DNA from: Bythopirellula goksoeyrii
GTDB taxonomy: Bacteria > Planctomycetota > Planctomycetia > Pirellulales > Lacipirellulaceae
Length of the DNA stretch: 64,000 bases
Reading direction: 5' to 3'
Assembly: GCF_008065115.1 (NCBI RefSeq)
Contig: NZ_CP042913.1
Span: 2,206,338 to 2,270,337 of the forward strand
Below, in pieces: positions 50,550 to 60,876 of the stretch (positions are counted from its first letter, which is position 1; every line of letters starts with the position of its first letter). A program made the position numbers and the translations under genes. Below the pieces are notes generated by a model. The model was given only the letters and a program-made list of their open reading frames with translations, did not search any database and was not told the origin of the DNA.

Positions 50550-51809
50550 ATGCGAGCAGAAGTCATCTCCATCGGCGACGAAATCACCACTGGCCAGCGG
50601 CTTGATACCAATAGCCAATGGCTTAGCCAGCAACTGACGCAACTTGGCTGTGAAGTCGCTTTTCACACTACCGTCGGTGACGAACTCGAAGACAACATCG
50701 CCGTCTTGTGTGTGGCCATCGAGCGGGCAGATGTGATTGTCATGACAGGTGGACTTGGCCCGACTGCTGATGATCTGACGCGGGAGGCGATCGCCGCAGC
50801 CACAGGAACGACGCTCGTGCGAGATGCCCAGTCACTGGCACATATTCAGAATCTCTACGCAAGCCGCGGACGTGAAATGCCCGAGCGGAATCAGGTGCAG
50901 GCCGACTTCCCCGCAGGATCACGACCGATTCCCAATTTCCATGGAACGGCCCCAGGTATTGAAATGTTGGTCGAACGCACGGGTCGAGAACCATGCGGCT
51001 TGTTCGCCTTGCCTGGGGTGCCGGTTGAAATGCATGAGATGTGGGCCAATACCGTTGCGGAAAGAATCGGCCAACTTCAACAAGTGCAAACTGTAATTCG
51101 CCACCGCCGAATCAAATGTTTTGGCCTCGGCGAGAGCCAACTCGAAGCGATGCTTCCCGATCTGATTCGGCGGGGTCGTGAACCGAAGGTGGGTATTACC
51201 GTGAGTGACGCGACAATCACGCTCCGCATCACGGCGACCGCCGACAAGGAAGAAACGTGTCTTGCGACGATGGAACCAACGATCACAGTGATTCGTGAAT
51301 CGCTCCGTGAAGTAGTTTTTGGTGAAGAAGACGATGAACTGGAGCATGTTGTCTTGCGACTACTCAAACAGCGAGGCAAGACTCTTGCCGTCGCAGAATG
51401 GGCCACCGCAGGTCGAATCGCCGAGTGGCTTCAGGCGGTCGATGGCCATAGCAATGTATTTGTCGGCGGAATGACTATCAACGATCGTGCCGATCTCGAT
51501 TCTATGTCAACCTCGGCTGAATTGAACGCCGAGATCGAGGATCACGAACCGGCCGTCGCCGCCGTAATGGCAGAATTGGTAAGACATCGGTTGCGTGCGG
51601 ACTATGGGTTGTCGGTTGCGGCCTATCCGCCCGATCCCTATCGGGCGGATTCACACGTTTGCATGGCACTGGCTACAGAAGAGCGCACACACAAATGGCG
51701 ATTCGGCTGCGCCAGTCATCCTGCAATCTTGCAGGCTCGCACTGCTAAACAGGCCTTGAACGCATTGCGACTTGAATTGCTGAAGCTTGGTAGGGATGAC
51801 GCTACTTAG
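50550..51809 (+). CDS. cinA: CinA-like protein with degenerate amidase domain
   Basis: 419 residues. N-terminal COG1058/MoCF-like domain (ISIGDEITTGQRLDTNSQWLSQ, VIVMTGGLGPTADDLTREA, FALPGVPVEMHEMW) with ADP-ribose-type pyrophosphatase activity in known CinA, then a connecting KH-like region (FGLGESQLE, VGITVSDATITLRITA) and a C-terminal domain where active members have AESCTGG with the catalytic Ser of nicotinamide-nucleotide amidase. Here the segment is AEWATAG: the Ser position is Trp284. The amidase is probably inactive. The next gene, 21 bp on, is NAD synthetase, an NAD-metabolism context that fits the family. Confidence 0.88.
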   Translation: MRAEVISIGDEITTGQRLDTNSQWLSQQLTQLGCEVAFHTTVGDELEDNIAVLCVAIERADVIVMTGGLGPTADDLTREAIAAATGTTLVRDAQSLAHIQNLYASRGREMPERNQVQADFPAGSRPIPNFHGTAPGIEMLVERTGREPCGLFALPGVPVEMHEMWANTVAERIGQLQQVQTVIRHRRIKCFGLGESQLEAMLPDLIRRGREPKVGITVSDATITLRITATADKEETCLATMEPTITVIRESLREVVFGEEDDELEHVVLRLLKQRGKTLAVAEWATAGRIAEWLQAVDGHSNVFVGGMTINDRADLDSMSTSAELNAEIEDHEPAVAAVMAELVRHRLRADYGLSVAAYPPDPYRADSHVCMALATEERTHKWRFGCASHPAILQARTAKQALNALRLELLKLGRDDAT

Positions 51810-51830
51810 CCCGCTGCGTATATTTGAGGC

Positions 51831-53813
51831 ATGAATCAGATTCGCCTTGCCTCTGCTGCGCTCAACCAAACCCCGCTTGCATGGGACGTTAATCGTTCAA
51901 ATATTGTTGCCGCTTTAGAGGCAGCACGAGTGGCAGACGTCTCCTTGCTCTGTTTGCCCGAGTTGTGCATCAGTGGCTATGGTTGCGAAGATGCTTTTTT
52001 CGCACAGGGCGTTCAGCAAACGTCGCTCGATATGCTCGCCGAGATATTGCCCGCTACGAAGGGGCTCGCCGTTGCGCTGGGTTTGCCGCTCGTGGTTGAG
52101 GAGCAAATCTTCAACGCCTGTGCATTTGTCTGCGATGGGCGACTGATCGGGTTCGTCGCCAAGCAGTGCCTTGCCGGAGACGGCATCCACTACGAACCAC
52201 GCTGGTTCAAGCCATGGCCCGTCGGAAAAGTGAGCGAGGTTGATTGCCTTGGCAATGAGTATCCTGTTGGCGATCTGATGTTTGAATGCGGAGGCATCAA
52301 GATTGGCATGGAAATCTGCCGCGATGCGTGGGTTGCTCAGCGGACCGGCAAACGACTTGCAGTGCGGGGGGCAGACATCATCCTCAATCCCAGTGGGAGC
52401 CATTTTGCCTTCGCGAAACAAGAAATTCGCCGTGACATTGTACTCCGCGGTAGTCGCGAGTTTCATGTCAGCTACGCATACACCAATCTGTTAGGGAACG
52501 AAGCAGGCAATGTGGTTTACGATGGTGGCACACTAATTGCTACACGCGGTGAACTGGTTGCCGTAGGGCCGAGATTTTCTTTCGAGGACTATGCCCTGGC
52601 ACATGCCGACATTGATGTGGACGCCACACGAGCCGATCGAGCCGCCGCAAAATTGCCCATCATTGAGCTTGATGGCACGACACTCGACTGCGACTTTCAC
52701 CTTTCCCCCCCTGAAAAGGAAATTGAACCAACTCAACCGAGTCCTTGGGACGCTTCACCTCCTCCCAAAGAAGAGGAATTTGCTCGCGCGGTCGCGCTGG
52801 GTTTGTTTGATTACCTGCGAAAGAGCAGGGCAGGGGGGCTCGTGATTTCGCTTAGTGGTGGTGCCGACTCTGCCACGGTCGCGACGATGGCTTGGTTGAT
52901 GGTGAAGTTTGGAGTAGCAGAGTTGGGTTGCCAGAGTTTCGCCAGGAAATTGTCGCAGATGTCACGGCTCTCTGAAGCGAGCCGTGCCGACGATTTGGTG
53001 GGGGAGCTACTCACATGCGCCTATCAGGCGACCCGCAATAGTGGCGATGTCACACGTCATGCAGCCCGTTATGTCGCTAAGTCTATAGGTGCTAAATATT
53101 TTGAGTGGAATGTCGACACCATGGTGGATGCCTATGTCGAAACGGTTTCACAAGTCGTCGGCCGACCACTAACTTGGGAACAAGACGACACGGCTCTGCA
53201 GAATATTCAGGCCCGCGCTCGTGCTCCCGGAGCCTGGCTACTCGCTAACCTCAGCGGCTCTTTGCTGCTGACCACGAGCAATCGCAGCGAGGCCGCCGTC
53301 GGCTATGCCACGATGGATGGCGACACCGCCGGAGGACTTGCCCCCATCGCCGGTATCGACAAGGCCTATTTACTTGAATGGCTCAAGTGGATGGAGTCCA
53401 CTGGCCCCGAAGGGGTCGGCCCGTTGGGAGCACTCTCAGTGATCAATGCCCAGCAGCCGACGGCTGAGTTGCGTCCAGCCTCGGAGGGACAAACTGATGA
53501 AGGGGACCTGATGCCCTATCGGGTACTCGACGCAGTCGAGAGGGCCGCGATTCGAGATAAGCTCATGCCAGTTGAAGTATTTCAATCGGTGCGAGAACTA
53601 TTCCCTGAGTACACGCCCGAGCAACTTGGCACCTGGGTCGAACGTTTTTTCCAGCTCTGGTGTCGCAATCAATGGAAACGCGAACGTTATGCCCCGTCGT
53701 TCCATCTTGACGACGAAAACCTCGACCCCAAGAGTTGGTGCCGCTTTCCGATTCTCTCCGGTGGCTTCGAACGCGAACTCGCCGAACTACGCGAATATAT
53801 TTCGAATTGTTAG
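51831..53813 (+). CDS. nadE: Glutamine-dependent NAD(+) synthetase
   Basis: 660 residues. N-terminal nitrilase-type glutaminase domain with triad Glu44 (LPELCISGYG), Lys111 (FVAKQCL) and Cys163 (MEICRDAW); C-terminal synthetase domain with the P-loop SLSGGADSATVA and the LLTTSNRSEAAVGYATMDGDTAGGLAPI block (core TTSNRSEAAVGY) for deamido-NAD. It makes NAD from deamido-NAD, ATP and glutamine. The 660 residues are close to the length of other glutamine-dependent enzymes. It lies 21 bp after cinA and is probably co-transcribed. Confidence 0.95.
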   Translation: MNQIRLASAALNQTPLAWDVNRSNIVAALEAARVADVSLLCLPELCISGYGCEDAFFAQGVQQTSLDMLAEILPATKGLAVALGLPLVVEEQIFNACAFVCDGRLIGFVAKQCLAGDGIHYEPRWFKPWPVGKVSEVDCLGNEYPVGDLMFECGGIKIGMEICRDAWVAQRTGKRLAVRGADIILNPSGSHFAFAKQEIRRDIVLRGSREFHVSYAYTNLLGNEAGNVVYDGGTLIATRGELVAVGPRFSFEDYALAHADIDVDATRADRAAAKLPIIELDGTTLDCDFHLSPPEKEIEPTQPSPWDASPPPKEEEFARAVALGLFDYLRKSRAGGLVISLSGGADSATVATMAWLMVKFGVAELGCQSFARKLSQMSRLSEASRADDLVGELLTCAYQATRNSGDVTRHAARYVAKSIGAKYFEWNVDTMVDAYVETVSQVVGRPLTWEQDDTALQNIQARARAPGAWLLANLSGSLLLTTSNRSEAAVGYATMDGDTAGGLAPIAGIDKAYLLEWLKWMESTGPEGVGPLGALSVINAQQPTAELRPASEGQTDEGDLMPYRVLDAVERAAIRDKLMPVEVFQSVRELFPEYTPEQLGTWVERFFQLWCRNQWKRERYAPSFHLDDENLDPKSWCRFPILSGGFERELAELREYISNC

Positions 53814-53850
53814 CCGCGATGCGAAGCGCCAGCGCAGCAGAGCGAGTCTT

Positions 53851-55974
53851 TCAACGCGCCACCAACCGCCAGCAGCGATGAATCCGCTTGTTGCGAAAGT
53901 CTTCTGGCACGGTTTGCTTGCTAATCTCACGAATCGCAACACCCTTTAGTGCTGCTTCGTCGAGCTTGAATCTTCGTGAATTGGTGGAGAAATAGATCAC
54001 ACCTTCCGGTGCCATGTGCTCTATCAGCTTGTTGAGTAGCGGAACGTGCCCCAGTTGCACATCCCAGTCGTGCTCCAATCGCTTGCTGTTGGAGAATGTG
54101 GGCGGATCGACGACTGCTAGATCAAATTTCTCGTCCGGTTTCAAATCAGATAGAAACTCTTCCGCATCGGCTCGGATGAATCGATGCTGCGGACCTGCCA
54201 GGCCGTTGAGTTGCAAGTTCTCGACGGCCCAGTCGAGATAGTTTGCCGATAGATCGACTGAAGTCGTCGAGGCAGCGCCACCAACCGCGGCATACACGGT
54301 GAAGGCTCCCGTGTAGCAGAACAGATTGAGAAACCGTTTTCCTGCTGCCGTCTTACGAACCATCTCGCGAGTGATACGGTGATCGAGAAACAGGCCCGTG
54401 TCGAGATAATCCGACAGGTTCACCTTGAACTTGAGGCCTCCCTCGGTGACCGTCAGGATTTCCTGACGATCACTCACTCGCTCATACTGGGAGGTCCCCC
54501 GTTGCCGGGCGCGGTGTTTCAGGAAGACTGCCTCGCGCGGCACATCGAGTGCTTCAGCAGCAGTGCGGCACATCAAGTCAAGCCAGTCGGCATGTTCAGC
54601 GGCAGTACGTTCATGCGGGCGCTCGATTTCCGCAAGATGCAGTGCATCTTCATAGCGATCAACGACCAGCGGAACTTCAGGAATGTCACGCTCATAGAGT
54701 CGATAACAGGTGATCCCGCGCTTGGTAGGCCAGCGCCGCAGATGCCGGGCAAGCTTCTTAAGTCGATTGGCAAATTCTTCGGCCTGTCGCCGAGCCTCGT
54801 CTCGCAAACCACCGAATGCCGGTGCTTCTGCTGGCTGTGTGTACTGCGAGTCTTTCGGTGGTCGCGGCCCGTAAAACTGATAGTAAGTGCAGGCGATTTT
54901 TCCGTTGTACAACTTGCGACGGCGATCTGCTTCCTGGCCAACCAGTTGCTCCAGGTCTTCGCGAGCTGAGAGAATGTAGTGCGACCACGACTTCAATCCT
55001 CGCAGCACCTCGGGAAACGTGCGATAGAGTTCCGCGACTTCTCGTTCCTCTCCCATGCGAAGTCCGTACGGTGGGTTCATGATTGTGCAGCCGAACTGCC
55101 GCTTGCTGGTGAGATCCGCAAACGCTCGTTGCTGAAAATGGACATCTTCCGCGACCTCAGCTTGCTCGGCATGATAGCGGGCCAGGCTCAGCGTTTCAGA
55201 ATCGATGTCCGTGCCCATCGGCCGCTCTTCCAAGTTCGGCAAGATCAAGTCGGCGGCTTCCTCCCGGGCTATCCGCCAGGGTTCGCCGGGAAACGTTGGC
55301 CATTGCTCGGCAGCAAACACACGATTGCGTCCCGGGGCCATGCGCCGCGCAAGCATGGCTGCCTCAATGATTATTGTCCCGGTGCCACAGAATGGATCGA
55401 CAAGTGGTCGCTCGGGCTTCCAGAAACTTAATTGAACCAAGGCAGCTGCCAACGTTTCACGGAGTTGCGCTGGCCCGGCCAACTTGCGATAGCCACGCTT
55501 GTGCAATCCCTCGCCGGATGTATCGATCGACAAGGTTGCTTCGTCGTCGAGTATCGCTATCTCCACCGGGACCGGTGGGCCGGTCTCGGGAAGCTCGGGG
55601 AATTGGTTCAGCAGTCGCTGGACGATTGCTTTCTTCACAGTCCGTTGAACTGCCGGAACACTCGATAGCTGAGACTTGTGCGAACGACCGCGAACCAGGA
55701 TTGCCGCCTCGACGTGAATCCATTCTTCCCAGGACAACTCAGTGGCAGTGTCGAATAAGGCATCGAAGTCTGGCGAGGAGAACTTTGCCAACTGCAAGAG
55801 GATCCGATCCGCCGAGCGCAACCAAAGATTTGAGCGACAGATCGCCGCTTCGTCGCCGTCGAACTCGATTCGCCCCGGCCGTGCAACGCGGCCCTCATAG
55901 CCCAGGGTAGCCAGTTCCCGCACGACGACGGCTTCGAGCCCAAAGGCAGCAGTGGCAACAAGTTGGAAAGACAT
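53851..55974 (-). CDS. rlmKL: Bifunctional 23S rRNA methyltransferase (m2G2445 and m7G2069 type)
   Basis: 707 residues from ATG 55974 (an open frame 14 codons further up is not conserved). N-terminal THUMP domain (SFQLVATAAFGLEAVVVREL), then an RlmL-type Rossmann methyltransferase with motif LVDPFCGTGTIIIEAA, and MNPPYGLRMGEE as the amino-methyl N-P-P-Y motif; then the C-terminal RlmK half with FLNLFCYTGAFTVYAA and VVDPPTFSNSKRLEHDWDVQ (core DPPTFSNSK). The order is the same as in E. coli RlmKL (702 residues). It lies 67 bp downstream of the zinc-finger gene. Confidence 0.93.
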   Translation of the reverse strand: MSFQLVATAAFGLEAVVVRELATLGYEGRVARPGRIEFDGDEAAICRSNLWLRSADRILLQLAKFSSPDFDALFDTATELSWEEWIHVEAAILVRGRSHKSQLSSVPAVQRTVKKAIVQRLLNQFPELPETGPPVPVEIAILDDEATLSIDTSGEGLHKRGYRKLAGPAQLRETLAAALVQLSFWKPERPLVDPFCGTGTIIIEAAMLARRMAPGRNRVFAAEQWPTFPGEPWRIAREEAADLILPNLEERPMGTDIDSETLSLARYHAEQAEVAEDVHFQQRAFADLTSKRQFGCTIMNPPYGLRMGEEREVAELYRTFPEVLRGLKSWSHYILSAREDLEQLVGQEADRRRKLYNGKIACTYYQFYGPRPPKDSQYTQPAEAPAFGGLRDEARRQAEEFANRLKKLARHLRRWPTKRGITCYRLYERDIPEVPLVVDRYEDALHLAEIERPHERTAAEHADWLDLMCRTAAEALDVPREAVFLKHRARQRGTSQYERVSDRQEILTVTEGGLKFKVNLSDYLDTGLFLDHRITREMVRKTAAGKRFLNLFCYTGAFTVYAAVGGAASTTSVDLSANYLDWAVENLQLNGLAGPQHRFIRADAEEFLSDLKPDEKFDLAVVDPPTFSNSKRLEHDWDVQLGHVPLLNKLIEHMAPEGVIYFSTNSRRFKLDEAALKGVAIREISKQTVPEDFRNKRIHRCWRLVAR

Positions 55975-56041
55975 AAAGGGAATTGGGAATGCGGAATTCG
56001 GATTGCGAAATGTCAATGATGACAGACTCGTTCCGCATCGC

Positions 56042-56521
56042 CTAGAGCCGGCACGCGGGTTGCCCTGTGCAGAACTGCTTGTAGCGTGTCACGCCGCCAC
56101 TCTGACTGACCCGCATTTCTAAGAGAGACCCACACTTCGGGCAGTATTCTACTGCCGAGGGTTCTAGGCCGCGATCCTCAGCATCTTGGCAGGTAACACA
56201 ACGGCGAGCCGAGGGAAAGATTTCCAGCCGCTCAGGTGGCACGGGTTTGCGGCAGATTTCACAGATCGCCGCTTGTTGCCAGTCGTCAGCATCTGCGGAG
56301 CTGCTCACATCGTCCGCCTCGACGATGGCTAAGCCCGCGGCGTGGCATTGATCACAAGTCAGCCGCGCGAGATTGGTGTGAACCAGCTCGTCCACCAGAT
56401 CATCCGGTGGATGCGGAGCTCGCCGTAGTAGACCTAACTTCCGTAGCCTGCGGGCTAGTTCGTCGTGGCTGCACACGGTTCGCCAGCCACAGTCGGGGCA
56501 TGCCAATGCTTTGCCATCCAT
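56042..56521 (-). CDS. Small multi-zinc-ribbon protein (DksA/TraR-like)
   Basis: 159 residues with four Cys pairs: CPDC at the N-terminus, CDQC, CEICRKPVPPERLEIFPSARRCVTCQ (the C4 finger of the DksA/TraR type) and CPKC near the C-terminus with a later single Cys. Zinc binding is likely; the target is unknown. The 5-prime end lies 29 bp from the stop of the beta-helix gene on the same strand, and rlmKL follows. Confidence 0.75.
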   Translation of the reverse strand: MDGKALACPDCGWRTVCSHDELARRLRKLGLLRRAPHPPDDLVDELVHTNLARLTCDQCHAAGLAIVEADDVSSSADADDWQQAAICEICRKPVPPERLEIFPSARRCVTCQDAEDRGLEPSAVEYCPKCGSLLEMRVSQSGGVTRYKQFCTGQPACRL

Positions 56522-56550
56522 TCAACATTCCCGCGAGATTGTGTGACGAC

Positions 56551-59500
56551 TTATGGCGTCGGCTGCAAGACGGGGGGGGCGATATTGTTAATCACACCGT
56601 TCGTGCTAACAGTGCCTACGTTGTTGTCACCCGCGATGGTATCTACAGAGTCCACCAGGTTGAATGTTCCTGCCGTATTGTCTAGCTGGAAGGTTACAGT
56701 TCCGCCTTGGGCTGTGTTGTCGCGCAGGTCCAGGTTGACAGTCGCTGCAGCATTGTTGACCTCGATGGCGAATGGATCTCCAGCTGCATTCGTGCTGATA
56801 AATCGGTTGTTGTCTCCGATAGGTGGCGTAAGTGGATCCGAGTTGTTTTGCAATATGCCGATCGTGCCACTAAACTCAGTTCCACCTGCGACTAAAATGT
56901 CAACCGTGGCATCAGCGCTGTTGCTATTAAACACATTGTTCTGAACCAAGAATCGTACGTCTCCGATAGCCGCATCTAGGGTCGCTTCCAGGGCTTGATC
57001 GTTACCTGCCACAATATTGCTATTAGTCATGGTAAAGTCAACGCGATTAGCATTGCCATTGGTGTCGAACAAGATACCTTCCTGGGTAATGCCACTGATA
57101 TCGACGTTGTTCATCGTCAGATCAAACTGGCCCGAACCCGTAGCCGACACATTCACACCACGGTCGCCGGACTCTACAGTTACAGAACCCAGAGTAACAT
57201 CGGAAACGGATGCATTGCCGTGAGTGATATTTACAGCGTCGTTGCCGGAAGAGTTGATAGTCACTCCGTTGACTGTCGCACTGCGGGCATTGGCGATTTG
57301 AACGCCAACACCAGTGCCTGTGTCGACGGTGTGCGTACCATTGACAATTGTCGAGCCGTTACCACTAATGAGAATGCCTCGACCAGATGTCGTATCGATG
57401 TCCAACTCGCTCCCAGGAGCAAAGCTGATGGTATTGGCCGCACTATTGCCAGTGATGGTCAGCGCGTCGTTGGCACCCGTATTGAGTGTCGAATCGCCAT
57501 TCATGTTAATCGAGCCACCCGTGTTACTATCCAGCGAGATACCCTCACCCGTGTCGTTGATTTCGCTATTAACATTCACGATACCAGCTGTGAGACCATG
57601 AACTCGCAAGGAGCGTCCGGCCGTATTCGTGATATCGCCGTTGACGATAGCCGTGGCGTTTCCTTCGATATCGACCGAGGTGCCTGTGCCACCGGTGATA
57701 TCCGCATCGATTGCCACATTGGTGTTCTGTCCCGTCAGATGCACACCGCTCCCACTGGTTGTATCTAGATCGATACTGCCAGCGTTTGAGAAATTGACTG
57801 TGGAGCCATTGTTGTTGTCAATCGTGATCGCGTCGTTGGCACCCGTGTTGAAGGTCAAATCGCCGGTCACATTCACCGTGCCACCCGTGTTGTCGGCGAT
57901 TCGCATGCCCATGGCATTGTCCGTGGTATCGCTGTTGTAGGTGATGACTCCACCGGTGCGGTTGACTACTTCCAGAGAGCGTCCTGCACCATTGGCCGTC
58001 ACTTCGGTATCTACTGTGATATCGTTGGTCCCTCCGTCGACGAACACACCTCGTCCCGTGGTCGTGATCGAACCCGGATCGCTCGTATCAGCACCCACAA
58101 CAACATCGCCTGTTCCTGTCAAATCGACGAGGGAAACGCTATCTTCTGTGCCGGCAGTGACGGTCACTTTATCAACGGAGATCCCTGCCGCATCGACCTC
58201 GACGTCGTTCATGCTGAGTGCCGCACCGCTTACGGTACTGATTTCCGTATCTCCCGTAATCGCAACCGTGCCTTTGTTCTGAGCGACATATCCGCTACCT
58301 GTGCCAGTCGCAGCCAATGTCATCCCATTGATCGTCGTGGTCGAGCCGTCATTATTATTTATGAAGACTGCATCTCCGGAACCGGAGGTCGAAGCATCGA
58401 GATCGTTGAAGATGTTCGTGCCTCCAGTGTTTTGCTCGACATTGACAGCATTGCCATCGACCGCCGAGGCAACCAGATCCGAGGCCGTAATCGTGCCATC
58501 CGAATTGTTGTTGATGTCGAGGCCGTTGGCAGTGCCAGAGGTCGTAATCTGCACACCAGCCAAGGAAACGGCATCCGTTGCTTCGTCCTGATTCATGATT
58601 TCCATACCGACACCCGCATTGGCCGAGTTGTCGATCGTGACATTATTGACGGCTACGTTGGCCACATTGTCGATACTGATGCCCGTACCATCAGACCGGA
58701 TCACGCCACCATCGCCGGGGTCCGTGCCGCCACCGATCGTGACCAAGCCGGTGCCTTCGAGATTTGCCAACCTGACACCTTCGTTGGTAGCTCCATCCGT
58801 GTTGACCGTATCAAACGTGATTCCACCGGTCCCGACATCCATCCCGTCGATGTCGATCGCTGTTCCTGTGCCAGTGGCTGTTACGGCATTGGTTCCATTG
58901 GCACTTGTGACGATTAGCGTTCCATCATTGGCGGCCAGGAAGCCTGTGCCATCCACAGAATTGATGAGCAGATCAGCGAATTGGTAGGTGACGTCTTCGT
59001 CGGTACCGTCGATATCGACACCATTGCCTGTGCCAGAGGCATTCACGGTCAGCAAACCGTCAAACCGAATCGTTGACGGCGTCGCTGCGTCGGCATTGTT
59101 GTTCATGATCGTGAGCGCATTGACATCGGCATCAGTGGTGAGATTGAGCTCGTTAGAAAAGGCGATGTTGGCATCTGTGTTGTCATGAATGAATACACCT
59201 GTTCCGCCAGTGGTGGTAATCATTCCGCCGTAGGCAATTATGCCCCCGGTGCGATTTTCGATCTCTAAAGCGCGGCCCACGGAGGTTGTTATAATCGGAT
59301 TCAGGTTCATCCCATCTGTGCCACCGTTGATATAGAATGCCGTAACACCGGCATCATCGATCGTGACCGTGTTTTCAACTACAGCAGTCCCCGTGATATC
59401 GGTGAATGAGATACCCATACCAGTCGGTGTGTCGATATCGAGATTCGCCAATTGGGGAGCGTTCACTGCATTAGCTACGATGGCATTCGTGCCACCCACG

Positions 59501-60876
59501 ATATTGAAGTTATTGATCTGATTGTCGTTTGCCAGCGTGAAGACGTCGCCCACGCCATTGATAATCGGCGCAGGAGCACTTCCAGCACCTGGAGAGGTTT
59601 CTGGCAAGACAAGCGTGCCTACTTCCACACTGTCGACGGTATGGGTGACCATGTCGCCATCTTGATTCACGCCTTCGCCGAGAACTTTGACATTATCAAG
59701 TGCCGTGAAATTCCCGCTAAGTACCGAGTTGGAATGCACGTAGACGTACGAGCCTTCCGATTGGGCACCAGGTCCGCCAGGACCAGGGCCTTGGGCTTCG
59801 GCGAGAGTGGTATAAGGATTCTCGATTGTACCATCTCCTCCCAGAGCCGCATTGCTATCGACGTGGATGAAGTTGAACAACTCGTCTGTATCAGCGTCGG
59901 TCAAAGCATCGCCTGCTCCACGGGTTGAGACCGATGACGTCGTCGCGATAAAGTCGTTGCGCCAGACCGGTTCGCGGAACCGATCTGCCAGAATTCCACA
60001 AGGCGCATTGCCACTGTGGGTACGTCCAACGAACCAGGTAATTCCAAACATCACATTCGTGTCGTAGATGTCGTCCTCGGTCACTTGCAAGCTGAGCGCC
60101 AGGTCAGGCAGTGCATAACCTCGCACTCCAGCGCGCACGCCAGTAGCATCGGTACCGCCACTGCCAAGATAGTACACGCCCATCAGTGCCCACGCGTCGA
60201 GGTTGCCCACTCGCTTGGCCGCCTCTGCATCAACAACCGAATAGGCAGTATCAGTAACGACCGATTCGATTCCAGAATAGAGTTCGTTCCCTTGGAAGAT
60301 GGGTGCGTCGAAATCAATGAGTTTGGCGTCCCCCGTCTGAGTGCGACTCAGTGGGAAAGTACCGTTCAAACGCAAGTCGTATGCTTCGCCTAAGGACTCA
60401 AGCCCGAATCCAAGCGCCGTGAAAAAGTTGTCTGCATCCGTGCTTTGGCCATCTGTCCAGAAACTCATACCCAAGATACGTTCTGGATCGAAGGTGCTGT
60501 TGAAATCGACCATCTCACGATAGCCAACACCCAAATTGAAACCACCGCCAAAATCCTCGCTGAGAGTTCCAGCTGCATCGACGAACCAGACCGCGTTGTC
60601 CAAAGGGAACACGGGCATTGTGCCCAGCCTGACGACTCCCGTCTCGGTACCATAGCCTTGAGTATGGTAGTCAAAGCGCAGGGGAGTCCCCAAGGAACGG
60701 TTGAGGTAGCTTCCGGAACTGGTGTAGCTGACCGGAGTCACGGCCCCAGCTCCTGCGGAGGCTCCATCAGCCGGCATGACCTGCGCAGAGAGACTGCCGC
60801 TGGAACTGCATATTGAGAGCAGTATGACGACGTGTGCAAACCAGTTACTCAGCAAGAGGCGAGTTGTAATCCTCAT
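56551..60876 (-). CDS. Giant surface protein: inverse-autotransporter-like barrel plus parallel beta-helix
   Basis: 1441 residues. Signal peptide (ANWFAHVVILLSICSSSGSLSAQ-like region); residues ~45-300 resemble an inverse autotransporter beta-barrel (FNLGVGYREM, ILGMSFWTDGQST, ALGFGLESLGEAYDLRLNGTFPLS) as in intimin/invasin; then a short linker and about 1100 residues of right-handed parallel beta-helix with strong Asn/Thr/Gly repeats (GIFV-DNT-, ITVDNNNGSTVNFS). In inverse autotransporters the C-terminal passenger is exported through the N-terminal barrel. No PEP-CTERM tail is present, consistent with membrane anchoring by the barrel. A cell-surface adhesin or enzyme scaffold is inferred; no catalytic residues were recognised. 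Confidence 0.8.
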   Translation of the reverse strand: MRITTRLLLSNWFAHVVILLSICSSSGSLSAQVMPADGASAGAGAVTPVSYTSSGSYLNRSLGTPLRFDYHTQGYGTETGVVRLGTMPVFPLDNAVWFVDAAGTLSEDFGGGFNLGVGYREMVDFNSTFDPERILGMSFWTDGQSTDADNFFTALGFGLESLGEAYDLRLNGTFPLSRTQTGDAKLIDFDAPIFQGNELYSGIESVVTDTAYSVVDAEAAKRVGNLDAWALMGVYYLGSGGTDATGVRAGVRGYALPDLALSLQVTEDDIYDTNVMFGITWFVGRTHSGNAPCGILADRFREPVWRNDFIATTSSVSTRGAGDALTDADTDELFNFIHVDSNAALGGDGTIENPYTTLAEAQGPGPGGPGAQSEGSYVYVHSNSVLSGNFTALDNVKVLGEGVNQDGDMVTHTVDSVEVGTLVLPETSPGAGSAPAPIINGVGDVFTLANDNQINNFNIVGGTNAIVANAVNAPQLANLDIDTPTGMGISFTDITGTAVVENTVTIDDAGVTAFYINGGTDGMNLNPIITTSVGRALEIENRTGGIIAYGGMITTTGGTGVFIHDNTDANIAFSNELNLTTDADVNALTIMNNNADAATPSTIRFDGLLTVNASGTGNGVDIDGTDEDVTYQFADLLINSVDGTGFLAANDGTLIVTSANGTNAVTATGTGTAIDIDGMDVGTGGITFDTVNTDGATNEGVRLANLEGTGLVTIGGGTDPGDGGVIRSDGTGISIDNVANVAVNNVTIDNSANAGVGMEIMNQDEATDAVSLAGVQITTSGTANGLDINNNSDGTITASDLVASAVDGNAVNVEQNTGGTNIFNDLDASTSGSGDAVFINNNDGSTTTINGMTLAATGTGSGYVAQNKGTVAITGDTEISTVSGAALSMNDVEVDAAGISVDKVTVTAGTEDSVSLVDLTGTGDVVVGADTSDPGSITTTGRGVFVDGGTNDITVDTEVTANGAGRSLEVVNRTGGVITYNSDTTDNAMGMRIADNTGGTVNVTGDLTFNTGANDAITIDNNNGSTVNFSNAGSIDLDTTSGSGVHLTGQNTNVAIDADITGGTGTSVDIEGNATAIVNGDITNTAGRSLRVHGLTAGIVNVNSEINDTGEGISLDSNTGGSINMNGDSTLNTGANDALTITGNSAANTISFAPGSELDIDTTSGRGILISGNGSTIVNGTHTVDTGTGVGVQIANARSATVNGVTINSSGNDAVNITHGNASVSDVTLGSVTVESGDRGVNVSATGSGQFDLTMNNVDISGITQEGILFDTNGNANRVDFTMTNSNIVAGNDQALEATLDAAIGDVRFLVQNNVFNSNSADATVDILVAGGTEFSGTIGILQNNSDPLTPPIGDNNRFISTNAAGDPFAIEVNNAAATVNLDLRDNTAQGGTVTFQLDNTAGTFNLVDSVDTIAGDNNVGTVSTNGVINNIAPPVLQPTP

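Noticed and set aside
57629-58987. Long plus-strand frames opposite the giant surface-protein gene
   Set aside because: Shadow frames created by the repetitive composition of the minus-strand gene; Val/Pro/Ser-rich with no motifs.
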